Part shown: one piece after another, positions 12,628 to 24,734 of the stretch
Position numbering within the stretch: position 1 is the stretch's first letter
Layout of the letters: the number at the start of each line of letters is the position of its first letter
DNA from: Clitoria ternatea
Taxonomy: Eukaryota > Streptophyta > Magnoliopsida > Fabales > Fabaceae
Direction of reading: 5' to 3'
DNA length: 64,000 bases
NCBI GenBank assembly: GCA_037962975.1
Contig: CM075669.1
Coordinates: 110,438,501-110,502,500, forward strand
Notes under the pieces: generated by a model
What the model was told of the DNA's origin: nothing
What the model saw: the letters and a program-made list of their open reading frames with translations, nothing else
Database searches by the model: none
Position numbers and translations under genes: made by a program

Positions 12628-12635
12628 ACACGACT

Positions 12636-13614
12636 TACTTGAACTAATACCTTTATTGATTCAATAACCGGTCTGATTATGAAAGCATATGATTACAATG
12701 TGCCCAAGACATCTATTATTGGTTTATCCTCAAGGCACTGAAACATCAAACGCCTACACAATGCTTTTGTATGTTCGAAATAGAATGCATCAATGTATCA
12801 TACATTCCATAGGACTGATGCCACTATAATCATATACCATCTTGCATGGATGAAATACTATTGGCTTCATAAAGTGTATCCCTGTTCATCTGAATTTAGA
12901 GTTTTCCATATGTGAAGATTACATTTCATGGGTCCCCAAGGAGATATAAGATTGGCTCAGTGCTTCGGGAAGGGTGAAGCCAGAAGGGAAGGGGGTAAGG
13001 TTATGAGTTGGAATTATCTCAATAACACTTCTAACAAAAACTAATAAATTAATATTTGTCAATAAAGAAAACATTTCATAGGTCCCCCACACTATCTTAT
13101 AGATAAGAAAGCAATATAACCACGACCACAAAAGGTTTAGAACGGTTGTGTTCATGCTCTGTAACCTAATCTATGCTAGCTTTAGTTGATTGACCATTCA
13201 GAAAGATGGCATTATCTGTTCCCTTGCATGATAGCATGAGAAAGGGCACTTACAAGAGTCATCCTCATTGGGTTGAGTTAATGAAGTTTTAGTTTAGGCA
13301 CCAATCCATATCCCATATGTAGTGCAAGATGCTGGCATGATTGGGCAATGGGCAAAAGATATTTTAATCCAACATCTTGCTAGAAAACTTGTAATTTTAT
13401 AAGATCATGTCTAAAGAAATTCAAAATCACTAATGGAGAAAACTAAGGTTAATAAAAGGAAAAGTAGTGCCAAAGAGATTAGAAAGTAAAGTCAAGGGAA
13501 ACAAAGTAAATTCAAGTACCCATGCAATTAGTTGAATCAATAGGTTAATCATCTAAATACTTCCAATTACCTAGAACTTCACTGATCCTTACTTTTACCT
13601 ACATAATATCCAGT
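12636..13614. other. Intergenic, no gene recognised
   Basis: Moderately AT-rich unique-looking sequence. The short open frame at 12919-13155 has no family signature. An ACCGG motif near 12668 echoes the one left of C1. Confidence 0.5.
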
Positions 13615-15256
13615 TATGGCTTCATATATTCCCTGATAAATTTTTCCAACTGAGATATCTCCCTAGTTAGACTAGAAGCATCTGTAGTTGTAACTTTTTT
13701 ATAGCACTGGATAAAGGAAAATAGTTCTCCAGGTACCCCAAGGGTGAACTCATTTGCAATGTCAGCTACTGATATTGCGCTTCTCGATTCTTGTAATTTA
13801 TCATTATAATAGGAGAAGAGAATTCAAGAACAATGTTGTAAAATATAAACAAAACTGTCAATAAATGAGGCTGGTTGATTTAGAACGTGAAAACAAATAA
13901 TTATGAGGAAAAACCTACAAGGACTAGAGTTAATAATAGAAGGAAACTAGAGTGAATATATGAATGTATAATACATAGAGAACATCTACAACAACCAAGC
14001 CTCATCTTTATATGTGGGGCTGGTTGCAGGGGTCCAATGTATATCAGAAACCAAACCAAATTGTCAAAGAATCCATTTAGAGTAAGGTCCTTTTAAATAT
14101 TTTCTCCAAAAGTTATATGTTGTCTTTCTTTTACAATTTTCCAAAATCTCTTCCATTTGTTCCACTTTCCACATTGGATCTTTATTGGTCTTCTAACATA
14201 ACCAAAGTGCCTAAAATAACTTGCTATCATCATCTCCTCAATAAGTGCAATACAACTCCAACTTTCTCATTAACATCCTAACCCAACTCCTTTTTATATG
14301 TCACTGTCCACTCATTTACTTTAACATTTTCATCTCAGTTACCCTTGTTTTGCTCAACAAGTTATAGGCACTTTGGAGGTAAACTGTTAAGCACAGTTAC
14401 TCATTGTGAGGTCTAGGGAGTAGGGATGACAAATGTACACAACTTGACACCAGTAAAACATGGCAGGGACCCATGACCACCAGGTTAAAAGGCAAACAAC
14501 CTTATTGTTAGAATATATGAAGAATATTCATTAATATCTAGATAGTATGAATAATTTAGAATACCTTCTTAGGACTAGTTTCCATATTTTCTAACATTTC
14601 ATGAATTTTTTGTTGGGATTAAGGCTTATGGCCCGGTAGTAGTATAAACAAGGACTATTTTATTCATATTGTAACTCATTAATCAAATCAAATCAACTGC
14701 AACCTAAGAGAGTATTTAGCATTTACGAAACACATCATTCATCAACAGCCAATGAAAATATGCAACAGTAAAGGAATCAAATAAGCAAATATTAAAAGAA
14801 TTGAGTCCTGAAGCAATTTATTTTCTTCCTCATCTGTCTGTATAAAAGCTCCTTGGGATGAGCTGTGAGTTGGTCTGTTTTATTGTAGAGGATAAGCAAT
14901 GGAATCCTCTTTTGCACAACACTTCCCTTGGTCAATATATCATACAGAAACCTGTTAAGTAAAGTAAGTTGGGAAGCATAAGATTCCATATTTATGCCAC
15001 ACCACCATACATCTTCTTCCTTAGTAATAGTTGAAATGATTAAATTTAATACTCACACACAATTTAACATAACATTTTGGGTTTGAGAGCACAAGGAATT
15101 ACTCTATCAAGAAGTCCAAAGCATCAACAACAAAAACTCATGGGTCGAAGCTAGAAATGTCCAGGAACATCAACAACGTGAATAGGTTTTGTCTAGCGCT
15201 TCTGTCAAAGAAATACAAGACAACATTGTTTCTTGTACAACAAATGATAATAAAAC

Positions 15257-15541
15257 AAAAGAAGCCCAATGCTTTCTTAGTCCATTCCATTTCTTAACCT
15301 TTAACATATTCTTCAGCATATTCTTAGCTACCTTTTGCATTAAATATCAGTAGATTCTAGATAGTATTAACTGTATTTTGTAGCAATTTTTCTTTATTCT
15401 TTTATTTGTTTTGTCCTTGCTTTTACTTATCCAAATAGGATCTCACTTTCTATATATATATTGTCCATATTGGAATAATCAAAGCAGTGAAATTTACATC
15501 ATTCTTTTTTGTCTTTACACCTCTGTCCTTGTCTCCTTTTA
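15257..15541 (+). repeat. C2 5' LTR
   Basis: Aligns along its whole length with 18721-19012, including shared blocks around TTCTAGATAGTATTA and TCCAAATAGGATCTCAC. It is followed directly by the primer-binding site. Confidence 0.85.
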
Positions 15542-15592
15542 TGGTATTAGAGCTCCCACCTGGAGCTTTGATGATATCCCTTTCCTGCTATC

Positions 15593-16700
15593 ATGACAGA
15601 GCCACAGTCCCCTCACAATGACCATATCTCAGACCCACCTCCTCCTCCTTTTAATGATCCTAGCCAATACTTGTCTAGTCTTTTCTAAATACACCCTAGT
15701 GAGAACCCCTCCTCTATCTTAGTCTTACCTATCCTCTTTGGTGGTAACTACCACTCTTGGTCTCGTTCCCTTTGCATGGCCCTTACCTCTAAAAATAAAA
15801 TCAGGTTCCTCACTGGAGCTATTCCTATCCCGACCCCTGATGATCCCACCTATCCTCCATAGGAGCGTTGCAACACTTTGTTAATGTCATGACTCAAAAA
15901 TTCCGTCTCTCCTTTGATTGCACAAAGCATCATTTATTTGGACTGTGTGGTTGATGTTTAGAATGATTTACAAGAACGTTTTTCTCAAAGCAACCTTTTG
16001 TGCATTGCAGAGCTCGAGGAAGAGATTTATGCCTTAAAGCAAGGCTCTCTCACTGTCATAGATTTCTTTACTACTCTGAAGGCTTCTTAGGAAGAACTTG
16101 GCAATTTTCATCCTTTTACTTGTGACTGTCAAGCCCGTCTTTACCATAAGCAGGATTTTATCATTCGGTTTCTCAAGGGCCTCAATGACAAATTACATGT
16201 TGTTTGCTCTTAAATGTTGCTAATGGATCCTCTACCCTTTATTAATTAGGTCTTTTCCATGGTCATTCAGAATGAGTGACAACATGCGACTATTTTTCCC
16301 CTCTTGATGTGCCCAATGAATTTGCCAATAATGTCGATTCGAAGTTTTCTTCTTAAGCTACGCCACTGACACACGTTCTTTTGCTGGTAAGACTCACGCA
16401 GGTGGCCAAGTTCAATAACCCAGATCTTCAAAGGTATGCGTGTATTATAAGAGAACAGGGCATATTGTTGACGTTTGCTACAGCAGACACAACTATCCTC
16501 TTGGGCATCCACGATACCCAGGTCGCCCACGTTTTCACAACCCCAATGGTGGTTCTTCTTCTGGTTCTTCCTCTGTCAACCACTCCGTCATAACCGATAA
16601 TCAGTCCTTTTTGCCATAACACTCTGTGGATCAACAACATGGATCAGGTCTTAATTTTACTAAGGCCCAATATCATCATTTGATGTCTCTGCTCTAACAA
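15593..16700 (+). pseudogene. C2 gag, broken
   Basis: The start at 15593 gives MTEPQSPHNDHISDPPPPPF, then after a stop a typical Copia gag segment (FGGNYHSWSRSLCMALTSKN, FLTGAIPIPTPDDPTYPP). Frameshifts and stops break it repeatedly up to the glutamine/serine-rich region near 16600. The 40-base distance from primer site to ATG is normal for plant Copia. Confidence 0.78.
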
Positions 16701-17984
16701 GCCTCGGGTAGTGCCGACAGCAATAAACCTCACTCTTCTACTCAGGTCAATCTTATCCAGCAAGGCCCAAATAATTTTTTTTGATCCCACTTGTAACATG
16801 TTCTTTATTTTTTGCAATGTCATACCACAAACCTCTCATGTCCTTTCTCTTAATTCATCATATAATTCCTCTTCTTGGATTGTTGATTCTGGAGCAACTA
16901 ACCACATTAGTTGCTCTCTAAAACATTTTCAAGCTTTTCAAAAATAAAACCCATTGATATTCATTTACCAAATGGCTCTATAGTCACTTCACATTATGGT
17001 GGCACTGTCCATTTTGCTTTGGATTTTATAATCTATAATGTGCTTTATGTCCTAGATTTTAGTTTTAATCTTTTCTCTATTTCAAAGTTTCTTTCAAGTC
17101 TCAATTATAACTTTTTCGAGCCTTTTATGCCAAATACAGGAAGTGACCACAACGAGGATGGTTGGTTTGGCTTAGCTACAACAAGGTCTCTACCACCTAG
17201 TTACTCAAGAAAAATCCAGCCTCTTTCTTCATGTCCCTTCTGTTAACCATTTTTCCCTTTCTACCATTAACAACAACAATCTTTGGCATTTTCACTTATG
17301 AAACTTGTCAGACAAAAGACTCAATGTCTTACATGAGCAATTTCCTTTTATTTCAAAGCATATTACTAAATCATGTGATATATATCGCTTAGCCAAACAA
17401 AAGCAATTATCCTATAATGTTAGTAATGGTAGAGCTTCAAAAATATTTGACCTCATTCATTTGGATATTTGGGGTCCTTTCTATAAAGTTTCCATTCATG
17501 GCTACAAGTATTTTCTTACCATTGTTGATGACTTTATTTACTTAGGTTATTTTGTTAGAAATAAAAGCGGAGGTCTAAATTGATATTCGAAACCTCATTG
17601 CCTTAGTTGAAACCCAATTTGACTCAAAAATAAAAATTCTTTGTTCTAACAATGGTCCTGAATTTTTATTAAAGGATTTTTATGCCTTAAAATGTATTAT
17701 TCACCAAACAAGGTGTCCTTACACACCTCAAGAAAATGGTAGAGTAGAACATAAACACCAATATATTCTTAATGTTGCCTATGCTCTTATGTTTCAATCT
17801 AAAATTCCAAATAATTTCTGGTCCTATGCCATTAAACATTATGTCTTTCTCATAAACCGGGTTCCCTCACCTGTTATAAAAAATAAAACACCTGTTGAAT
17901 TATTATTTAATCAAAAACCTGATTTTTCCTATATCAAGGTCTTTGGATCTCTTTGCTATGATTCTCTGGTTCATGTTATAGGAT
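16701..17984 (+). pseudogene. C2 protease, pre-integrase and integrase, broken
   Basis: The protease motif SSSWIVDSGATNHIS lies at about 16868-16914. The pre-integrase region follows with IFDLIHLDIWGPFYK (about 17440-17487). The integrase core reads in pieces through CSNNGPEFL-type sequence, PYTPQENGRVEHKH, and an end block with NRVPSPVIKNKTPVELLFNQ and VFGSLCYDSL (to about 17980). An internal frame change lies near 17575. After LCYDSLVHV the sequence changes to RNase H without any reverse transcriptase. Confidence 0.82.
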
Positions 17985-18720
17985 TCAACGGTGTAGATTG
18001 GGCTACCTGTGTCGATTCTCGTCGATCAGTTACGAGATATTATATCTCCTTAGGAATTCTTTAGTTTTTTGGAAAACCAAGAAACATGACATGGTATCTA
18101 GATCTTCTTTCGAAGCTGAGTATAAGGCACTCGCTTCCACTACAAGTGAGTTACAATAACTTATTTATTTACTATTTGATCTACGGATTTCCTATTTGTT
18201 CCCCCCAGGAATCAGGATGGGGGCCCTATGATACTCCACTAAATCCTCTGATGATTAAGGAATAACCATTTGTATTACTAGCCATAGCTTATTGGGCCTG
18301 GGCCGGTTTACCCCAGGATGGGCCCTCATATAAATAAGACTAATGCACGCACGTTGTAACCCAAGTGACACATTATTGAAAAATAGTAAAACTAATCCCT
18401 AGGGGAATTCTCTAGGGTTTTGTGCCTTATATTCTTTGTGTGAACACTGCTTAAAGCAACCTACCTTGTATTATGATAATCAAAACGCCCTTCATATTGC
18501 TTCTAATCCAGTCTTTCATAAGCGTACCAAGCATCTGGAAATTGATTGTCATCTTGTTCGTGAAAAAGCTCAATCAGTTCTTATATGATTGCTCCCTGTT
18601 TCTTCCTCCAACCAACTTGCTAACATGTTTACAAAAGCTCTTCCTCCTTGCCTATTCAGTGTCAATCTATCTAAGCTGAAGTTGCTTGACATTCACACAC
18701 CTGTAGCTTGTGAGGGTAGT
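17985..18720 (+). pseudogene. C2 RNase H with an inserted segment
   Basis: 17985-18195 encodes the RNase H start (NGVDWATCVDSRRSVT, then in another frame SRSSFEAEYKALASTTSELQ, LLFDLRIS). 18465-18590 resumes with LYYDNQNALHIASNPVFHKR and TKHLEIDCHLVREKAQ. Between them lies foreign sequence with a TATA-like box at 18332 (TATAAATAAG) and TG/CA-like ends (18197 to about 18460). It may be a small solo LTR or other insertion, but no target duplication was found. A purine stretch before 18721 is the polypurine tract. Confidence 0.75.
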
Positions 18721-18908
18721 AAAAGACGCCTAATGCTTTGTTGGTCCAATCCATTCCTCAACCTTTAGCTATTCTTCAGCATATTCTTAACTTTCTTTTG
18801 CTGTAAATATCAGAAGATTCTAGATAGTATTAGTTGTATTTTGTAGCAATTTTTCTTTGTTCCTTTATTTGTTTTGTTCTTGCTGTTGCTTATCCAAATA
18901 GGATCTCA

Positions 18909-18945
<37 letters not shown>

Positions 18946-19012
18946 CCCACATTAGGATAATCAATGCATTACATCATTCTTTTTTGTCTTTACACTGTAC
19001 TTTCTCCTTTTA
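18721..19012 (+). repeat. C2 3' LTR with a (TA)n expansion
   Basis: Matches the 5' LTR. At 18911-18942 it carries about sixteen TA units where the 5' LTR has only a short TATA run, so the microsatellite grew after insertion. Confidence 0.85.
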
Positions 19013-19102
19013 GATAATAAGAAAAATAAGTATATATCTAAATCCAACTAACTTTCTCCTTTTAGATAATAAGAAAAATAAGTATATATCTAAATCCAAC
19101 TA
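18999..19102. repeat. Perfect 52-bp tandem duplication at the C2 right edge
   Basis: Bases 18999-19050 are repeated at 19051-19102. The unit begins with the last 14 bp of the LTR (ACTTTCTCCTTTTA) and continues into flanking DNA, so it duplicated the junction after insertion. Confidence 0.93.
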
Positions 19103-19700
19103 ACTTGACACTCTATTTAAAGGTAAATTAAAATGTAACACATCAAATTAATCTCCGAAATTATGATTACAAGTCAATCTAGTCCTTGAAATTACAAAAA
19201 TATAATCTTAGTCCCATAAATTAGGCTAAAATATCTATATAGTCCTTTATGCTTTTTTTCAAATCTCAAATGAGTCTTTTATATTCTTTTGTTCTTAATT
19301 AGGTTTTAAGGTCGTCATTTTGCTCACTTAAAAGTTAAACCTACAGGTTTTATAAAATGACAGTAACTTGAAATTACAGGAAGAATGAGTAAAGTAACAG
19401 ATATTTGATGATGTAAGGGATTAAAATGTTACCTCAGTTGATTCGGAATGAAGAATAAAAGTACCCTCGTGAATAGAACCATCCTTAAGCTACAAAATGA
19501 AAATAAGAAAGAGAAGGAATTGAATTGATAGCTAAGGATAGAAGAAAACGGTTTTGGCGGCGCTAGTGAATGGTGTTGGAGTTTACGAATTGTGAATAAG
19601 AGAATGGAAAAAGGTGACTTGAGAGGAGAATAGTGGTGAAAAGGAGAACAGTGCCAGCAGCGTAGAGTAAAAGAACCTTTAGCCTCCTACTCAGCTAATA

Positions 19701-20107
19701 CATCAATGTAAGTATTCGCCCCTCTGTCAAATTCAAATGTTCATTGTAAATAAATATCTACCCAAACTACTTGGAGGAAAATATTTTTCCTTATTTCTTT
19801 TGAATTTATCCATCTAAATACAAAAAATTTTATGTTATTTGGTTAGCTTTTGCACCAACTAAATTTTAATTTGATCAATAAAAAAAATCTATCAACAAAA
19901 TATTTATCATGTCGAATGGTCTAAGACATTAATACTAACTATTAGATTTTTTTCTATTTTTAGAGGTTCATTTTATCAATTACTTACTAAATGGACACTT
20001 CAACTTCTATTTAATTTCTTATTCTTTAGTCTCAACGAAGCATAACAAATTCCCCACAAAGGTGTGTTTCCATGGTAAGAAAATAAAATGTATTTCACTT
20101 TAAAATT
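19701..20107. other. Intergenic AT-rich sequence, nothing recognised
   Basis: No open frame with a family signature and no clear repeat boundary. It separates the SRPRB pseudogene from a Copia fragment. Confidence 0.5.
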
Positions 20108-20913
20108 ATTGAGAATGGGTCTTTAGATACTTTCAAAATGATTTGAATTTGAATTAAGACTAGATTGAGTTAGTTAGCTATCATTAGACTAATTGTTTTT
20201 AATATTTTATCTTTATCATTTTAAATTTGAATAAGTTGTTATGTTTAGATTAGGATGAAGTTTGTTTTTATATGATGAGTAAGTAGTTTGTTAGATGAGT
20301 TACCAATTCCTATTATCGTAAATGTAAATGTTGATTGATTAAAAAAAGTTGAATTCCCTTGTTTCGTGGAAAAGTTTTAGTCAGTTCTAAATATTATTCA
20401 AGTATTATCCATCAGTTCCAAGTTTTCTATAACAAAAAATCCAACAATAGGTATCAAGAACCCTCTTCTTACATGACTTATGATATGGATAGTTTTTCCC
20501 AACCCTCTAGTCTTTAGTCAATAAGGATGAAGTCCTAGGTAGAGGCTTTGGATTTGTGGGAAGTCGTGGAAGAGGATTATGTTATAACTTTGTTGCTAGA
20601 AAATCCTACCATGGCACAAATGAAATATCATAAAGATTAAAAGTCCCAGAAGGCAAAGGCAAAATCAAGTCTCTTTGTTGGCATCTCAACAGTCATGTTC
20701 ATTAGGATTATGAGTTTAAAAACAACAAACTCTCTTTCAAAAGGATTAGAGGAATGCAAGTCATTAACTTATTAAGGGAATTACAATTACAAAAAATAAA
20801 GGAGTTAGAGACGGTTAAAGAATACTCATACAAATTACTCTGTATTGCAAATAAGGTAAGGTTACTAGTGTTGGTCTTTTGGAAAGGGTACCAAATTGAC
20901 TTGTAGTCTTGAA
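20108..20913 (+). mobile_element. Copia fragment C3: probable LTR end, primer site and gag piece
   Basis: About 20450-20460 reads GGTATCAAGA, a tRNA-iMet-like primer site, after LTR-like AT-rich sequence ending CCAACA. From about 20470 a broken plus-strand gag follows: EALDLWEVVEEDYVITLLEN, PTMAQMKYHKD, KSQKAKAKSSLFVGISTVMF, IRIMSLK, then GMQVINLLRELQLQKIKELE and TVKEYSYKLLCIANKVRLL. These are the usual blocks of a UBN2-type Copia gag. Stops and frameshifts interrupt it, and solo LTR A lies just downstream. Its left boundary is a guess. Confidence 0.65.
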
Positions 20914-23473
20914 AAATATGATGGTTCAGAGTTAGACTTAGAAGGGAGGATTGAATAAGTCTTCGACTCTTTTCACGTGGAACTTAGAAACTTTTTGAGC
21001 GTGAATCTAGCAGACTTTTGAACCAGACTTTATAAGATCAGGGATAGAGAAATTGAACACAGAGTTTATACTAGTTCACTTCCAACTCAAAGGTTACGTC
21101 CAGTCCCTTCAAACTTGAAGGATTTCCATTATGTAAAATCATCTTTTACACAACAGCACAGACTGTGCCACAAGTATTGTTAACTCTAATTACTCCTAGC
21201 TTAAACCCAAGTATTGTTTCAATAAGTCACTCTTAGCTCAATTTCAAGTATTCTTTCAAAAGTCTCTTTAGGCTAACAATTGTTTCCTAACAGAAACTAA
21301 GACCGATAACACATCATACTTTTGTAACATCCCAGATTTTAAAGAAAATAAATTTATTGGGTAATGATAATTGATTATTTATAGTCTAGTAATTATGGGA
21401 AAATTAATTAGACATTAGAGGTGAATTATCAGTAAATTAAGAATTACCAGAACCGGGTGATTAACAGATAATATGGGGCCCACTTGGTCAAATTAAATAT
21501 TTGATGGGTCTAGAATGTTTAAAAAACTATTGTGGTTAAGGTGGTGTAGTTAGAATAATTTTTAGTGTTGAAGAGATAATTAATTGGACACAACGTATGT
21601 TATTAAACGGTAAAAATATGAACCGAATAGAATTAAAAGAAAATGAAAACTTCCATTTTCTTTTCCCTCTCAGTCGTGGTCTCTCTCTCCCTCCCACCTT
21701 TCACTCTTTTACCCAGTGGATATAGGATTTTATGGCACAATGGACAAAAGTAAATGAGACATGGTTTTACCCATTAGATAATGTCCAATTTTTACATATT
21801 TTCTCTCTCTTTTTCCCTTCATTTTCGGCAACACACTCCCCTTTCCCTTCTCCTTCATTTCTTCTTCTTCTTCCTCTATTCTTCTCCACCAACCGTCCAC
21901 CTCCATGCTTCTTTTTTCTCTTGCCAAAAATAAAAGCTAAGCTTATAAATGTGAAGCATTCATCTAGCTTGGGGGCTAGCATTGGTCATCTCCCTCTTCT
22001 TCACTTTCATTTTCATTTGGTGGAGCATGGACTTGAGGTAAAGATTCTTACCTCATCCTTATCTGATTTATGGTTTTGGGGTATTAGTTTGAAGATGATA
22101 ATGTTAGAAACTTGGGTTATTGAAGAAATTGATGAACCCTAGGTTGGATGGTTGAGAAGGTGATTCTTAAAAATGGTTTTATATTGAATAGATGAGGGCT
22201 ATTGAGTTTATGAGGATTTATGGAAATGGTGGAAGTTGATTGTTGTTGGAAGATTTTAGAGGAAAACCCTAAGTATTAATGATTTGGGGGTTTTGACCCA
22301 CTTGATGATTTTGATGATTTTTTATGCCTTAGAATGATTTTATATGAGGAGATGAATGTTTGAAGCATTGGTGTTGATTATTGAGGTTTGGGAGATGGAT
22401 ATTTGATTTGGTGGAGTCTTAGGCCTTGATATGTGCCATTTAGAAATTGTTGATTGATGATGATCTTGAATAGAGCCAAGAGGCTTATAATGAATTTGAA
22501 TGAATTGTGATGATGAGTAGTAAACCACATGATGATTTGGAGGCCTAATGAGTAAGGGCCATGGTATTATTGTGTTGGATTTGTTTAGCCTTTGAGATTT
22601 AGAAAACCTTGGTTTTGGGAAAGAAATTACCGAAACCTAATATAAGTATAAGGATGAGAGTTTAGACAAGTCTAGGACTTGATAATGGGTTTTGAGAGAT
22701 GATGCCTTATGATGGTATATTAATAGCATGTATATGTGTGTTTGTGATAGGATTGTATTCTGGATAACGATGTGGAGCGATCGAGGCGATCGGAGCTTTT
22801 GGATTGCGGTTCTTCTCTCGAGGTAAGAGAGGAGTTTACATTTCAATTGCATGAGTGAAAAAAATTGTTAATTATGTTTATGTGTGAACTCATGCAATGC
22901 CTTGCCATGAATGTATTAAATGTTTGAATTGATGAAGTGATGAATGATAGGCTTGGCAAATTGTTGAATTTTAGAAATTATATATATATAGATATGAGAT
23001 GTTGATGAATGATTAGTGGTCCCTTGATGGGAATTGATGCATTGTAATGAAAGGCCCATATTAAACTAAATTATAGATGGTTCGAGTCATAATGTAGTTC
23101 ACAAAGTGCATTTGTAAGGCATAATCATGGAAGTGAAGGGGTCAAATAGAGTTTTATGTGATTTTGACGGCATGGGATAGTCCCAATAGCCCATATATGT
23201 AGTTTATGACTTGTAGGAATTGGAATGGGCAAATTTTAATGAGAATAGGCCCTTGGGTTGCATAAAAACGTCTTGAAACGGTCTAAATGCACTTATATGC
23301 ATAAGTCACTCATTTTAAGGAATTTTTGAGTGAGGCTGGTGGCCACGCGTCATAAATGATGTGTATTTATTGGGGTTAAAATTTTGTAGCATTTGGAGTT
23401 CATATGAGAAAGTTAGGAGGGTTAGAAGCTGAAAAATCTTGTGTTTCTACATAAAAACAGCAGCAGGGCTGTC

Positions 23474-23649
23474 TTGAATCGATTCAAGACTCTTTGAATT
23501 GATTCAAGAGGTGCTGTTTTAACTGTTTTGGGCTCTAGGGGCGTTTGAATCGATTCACATGAGTTTGAATCGATTCAAGGCCCTCTGTTTATAAAATTTT
23601 GAGATTTTGGGATGCTTGAATCGATTCATACGAGCCTGAATCGATTCAG
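23474..23649. repeat. Paired palindrome array in T1 (TGAATCGATTCA type)
   Basis: Six 14-mers built on TGAATCGATTCA. The central ATCGAT (or ATTGAT) starts at 23478, 23498, 23549, 23569, 23620 and 23640. Each pair is 20 bp apart and pairs repeat every 71 bp exactly. The outermost base pair covaries (TT...AA, CT...AG), so the units remain palindromic. Confidence 0.95.
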
Positions 23650-24734
23650 AGCCCTGTTATGGCCACTGTTGTGCTGTTTTTCCAACTGGTCTGTTTTCTT
23701 TGCTATTTTTGGCCCGTTTGGGCACCTTAATAACATTTTTGGCCTCTGACGTCTCCATGAAAGTCGTAGATAATTGTGTTTCGGAGGTGTGAGAATTGGT
23801 CTCACTTTAATTGGAGTTTTCTAACTCTCATTAGGCATAAAACACCAGACCTACTGCGTCATAAAATTCAAATTTAAGAGGGTTTTAAACCCAACTTTTT
23901 ATGGTGGCCAAATTGGGACTAATAGGTGATATTCATGACATGTCCCACTATTATTAAGACTAAAAGTAAGCTTTTCTCATGTCTTAGTATTAAAAGTTAA
24001 CATGAGCTTATTATTACTCAAAACCCCTTCATTAGGTAAAAATGAGAGATTTTATTAGGGGTAGGTGATGATGGTATGTCTTAGTGGTGTTGATATTGAT
24101 TGTGGCATGTTATGAAAATATGGATATTCACCACTAATGATATGATATGATGATACTAATGAGGGGATGATTGTATGACAATCTATTTGTTTTTAAATCG
24201 ATGAATCAGAGATGATATCGATAATGAGTAATGATGGATGATGTTGTTGATCATTTCCTTGAATAAAAGGATAGTTATTATTATTGATAATTGTTGAATG
24301 TAATTGTGAATGATACAAGTGTGATCTTGTATGTGTGGTTTGAATTATATTAATAAATTGTTGTATTACCACACTAATTGTGAAACCATGGCAATGACAA
24401 ATGAAATGAAAATCCACTAAGTGAATGAGTGGTAATATTTATGAATGATATGTAATGATATGATGCCATTGTGGTTGATTGCAAGTACTGTCTTGCATGT
24501 ATGATATGAAATATATATATGAAAGATATTAAATGAAATGCCATATATAAAACTTGAAAGCAATGGCTAAAAGCAACAATGATAAAATCCACTAAGGTGT
24601 ATATGGTGGTGTTGGTGATTATGATGATGATGATTGATGAGTGGCATGATAGGATGCATAGTGTGAGAATGCATTGATTGGCATTTACATCCATGGTATA
24701 TCATACGCTGCTTATATGGAATGTTAGGGGTTCC

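Larger units (their letters stand above)
4999..12630 (-). mobile_element. Copia LTR retrotransposon C1, decayed, split by a hAT element
   Basis: Minus-strand Ty1/Copia element in the order gag zinc knuckle, protease, GAG-pre-integrase, integrase, reverse transcriptase, RNase H. The LTR at 4999-5608 begins TGTTGGG and ends TACAACA. The 5-bp sequence CGACT flanks both outer ends (4994-4998 and 12631-12635; the right end has an extra ACA before it). The 5' LTR (high-coordinate end) keeps only about 108 bp and joins directly to the 3' part of gag, so the primer site and most of gag are gone. A hAT transposon interrupts the RT/RNase H region. Several in-frame stops are present. The pol sequence resembles the Tork/Tnt1 style of Copia, which is inference from motif style. 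Confidence 0.9.
15257..19012 (+). mobile_element. Copia LTR retrotransposon C2 in an intron of the SRPRB pseudogene
   Basis: Plus-strand element with LTRs at about 15257-15541 and 18721-19012, a tRNA-iMet-type primer-binding site at 15542-15553 (TGGTATTAGAGC), and gag starting at 15593. Protease, pre-integrase, integrase and RNase H pieces follow. Reverse transcriptase is missing: integrase sequence runs straight into RNase H near 17985. An extra segment of about 270 bp interrupts RNase H at about 18195-18465. LTR outer ends are worn and I could not find a target duplication. Many stops and frameshifts are present. Confidence 0.88.
13615..19700 (-). pseudogene. SRPRB: SRP receptor subunit beta-like pseudogene, unprocessed, interrupted by Copia C2
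   Basis: Minus-strand pieces match the ER membrane GTPase that anchors the signal recognition particle receptor. (1) About 19700-19535: N-terminal membrane segment (LYAAGTVLLFTTILLSSHLF), then a decayed P-loop ending AKTVFFY. (2) 19489-19433: LKDGSIHEGTFILHSESTE with AG and GT borders. (3) 15201 to about 15085: KPIHVVDVPGH (the G3 region) with an in-frame TAG before it and a frameshift after it, then VFVVDALDFL. (4) 14951 to about 14815: FLYDILTKGSVV and IPLLILYNKTDQLTAH (the NKTD G4 motif). (5) About 13802-13615: DKLQESRSAISVADIANEFT through to a stop. Retained introns show it is not a retrocopy. The P-loop is lost, the donor after piece 4 is missing and stops are present, so it cannot make a working GTPase. 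The family identity is firm; exon ends of the damaged pieces are approximate. Confidence 0.85.

Noticed and set aside
12919..13155. 78-codon minus-strand frame
   Set aside because: No recognisable domain and isolated in intergenic DNA.
21730..22142. Open frames on both strands, up to 136 codons
   Set aside because: Inside T1, a CT-rich LTR stretch; not conserved in T2 or T3.
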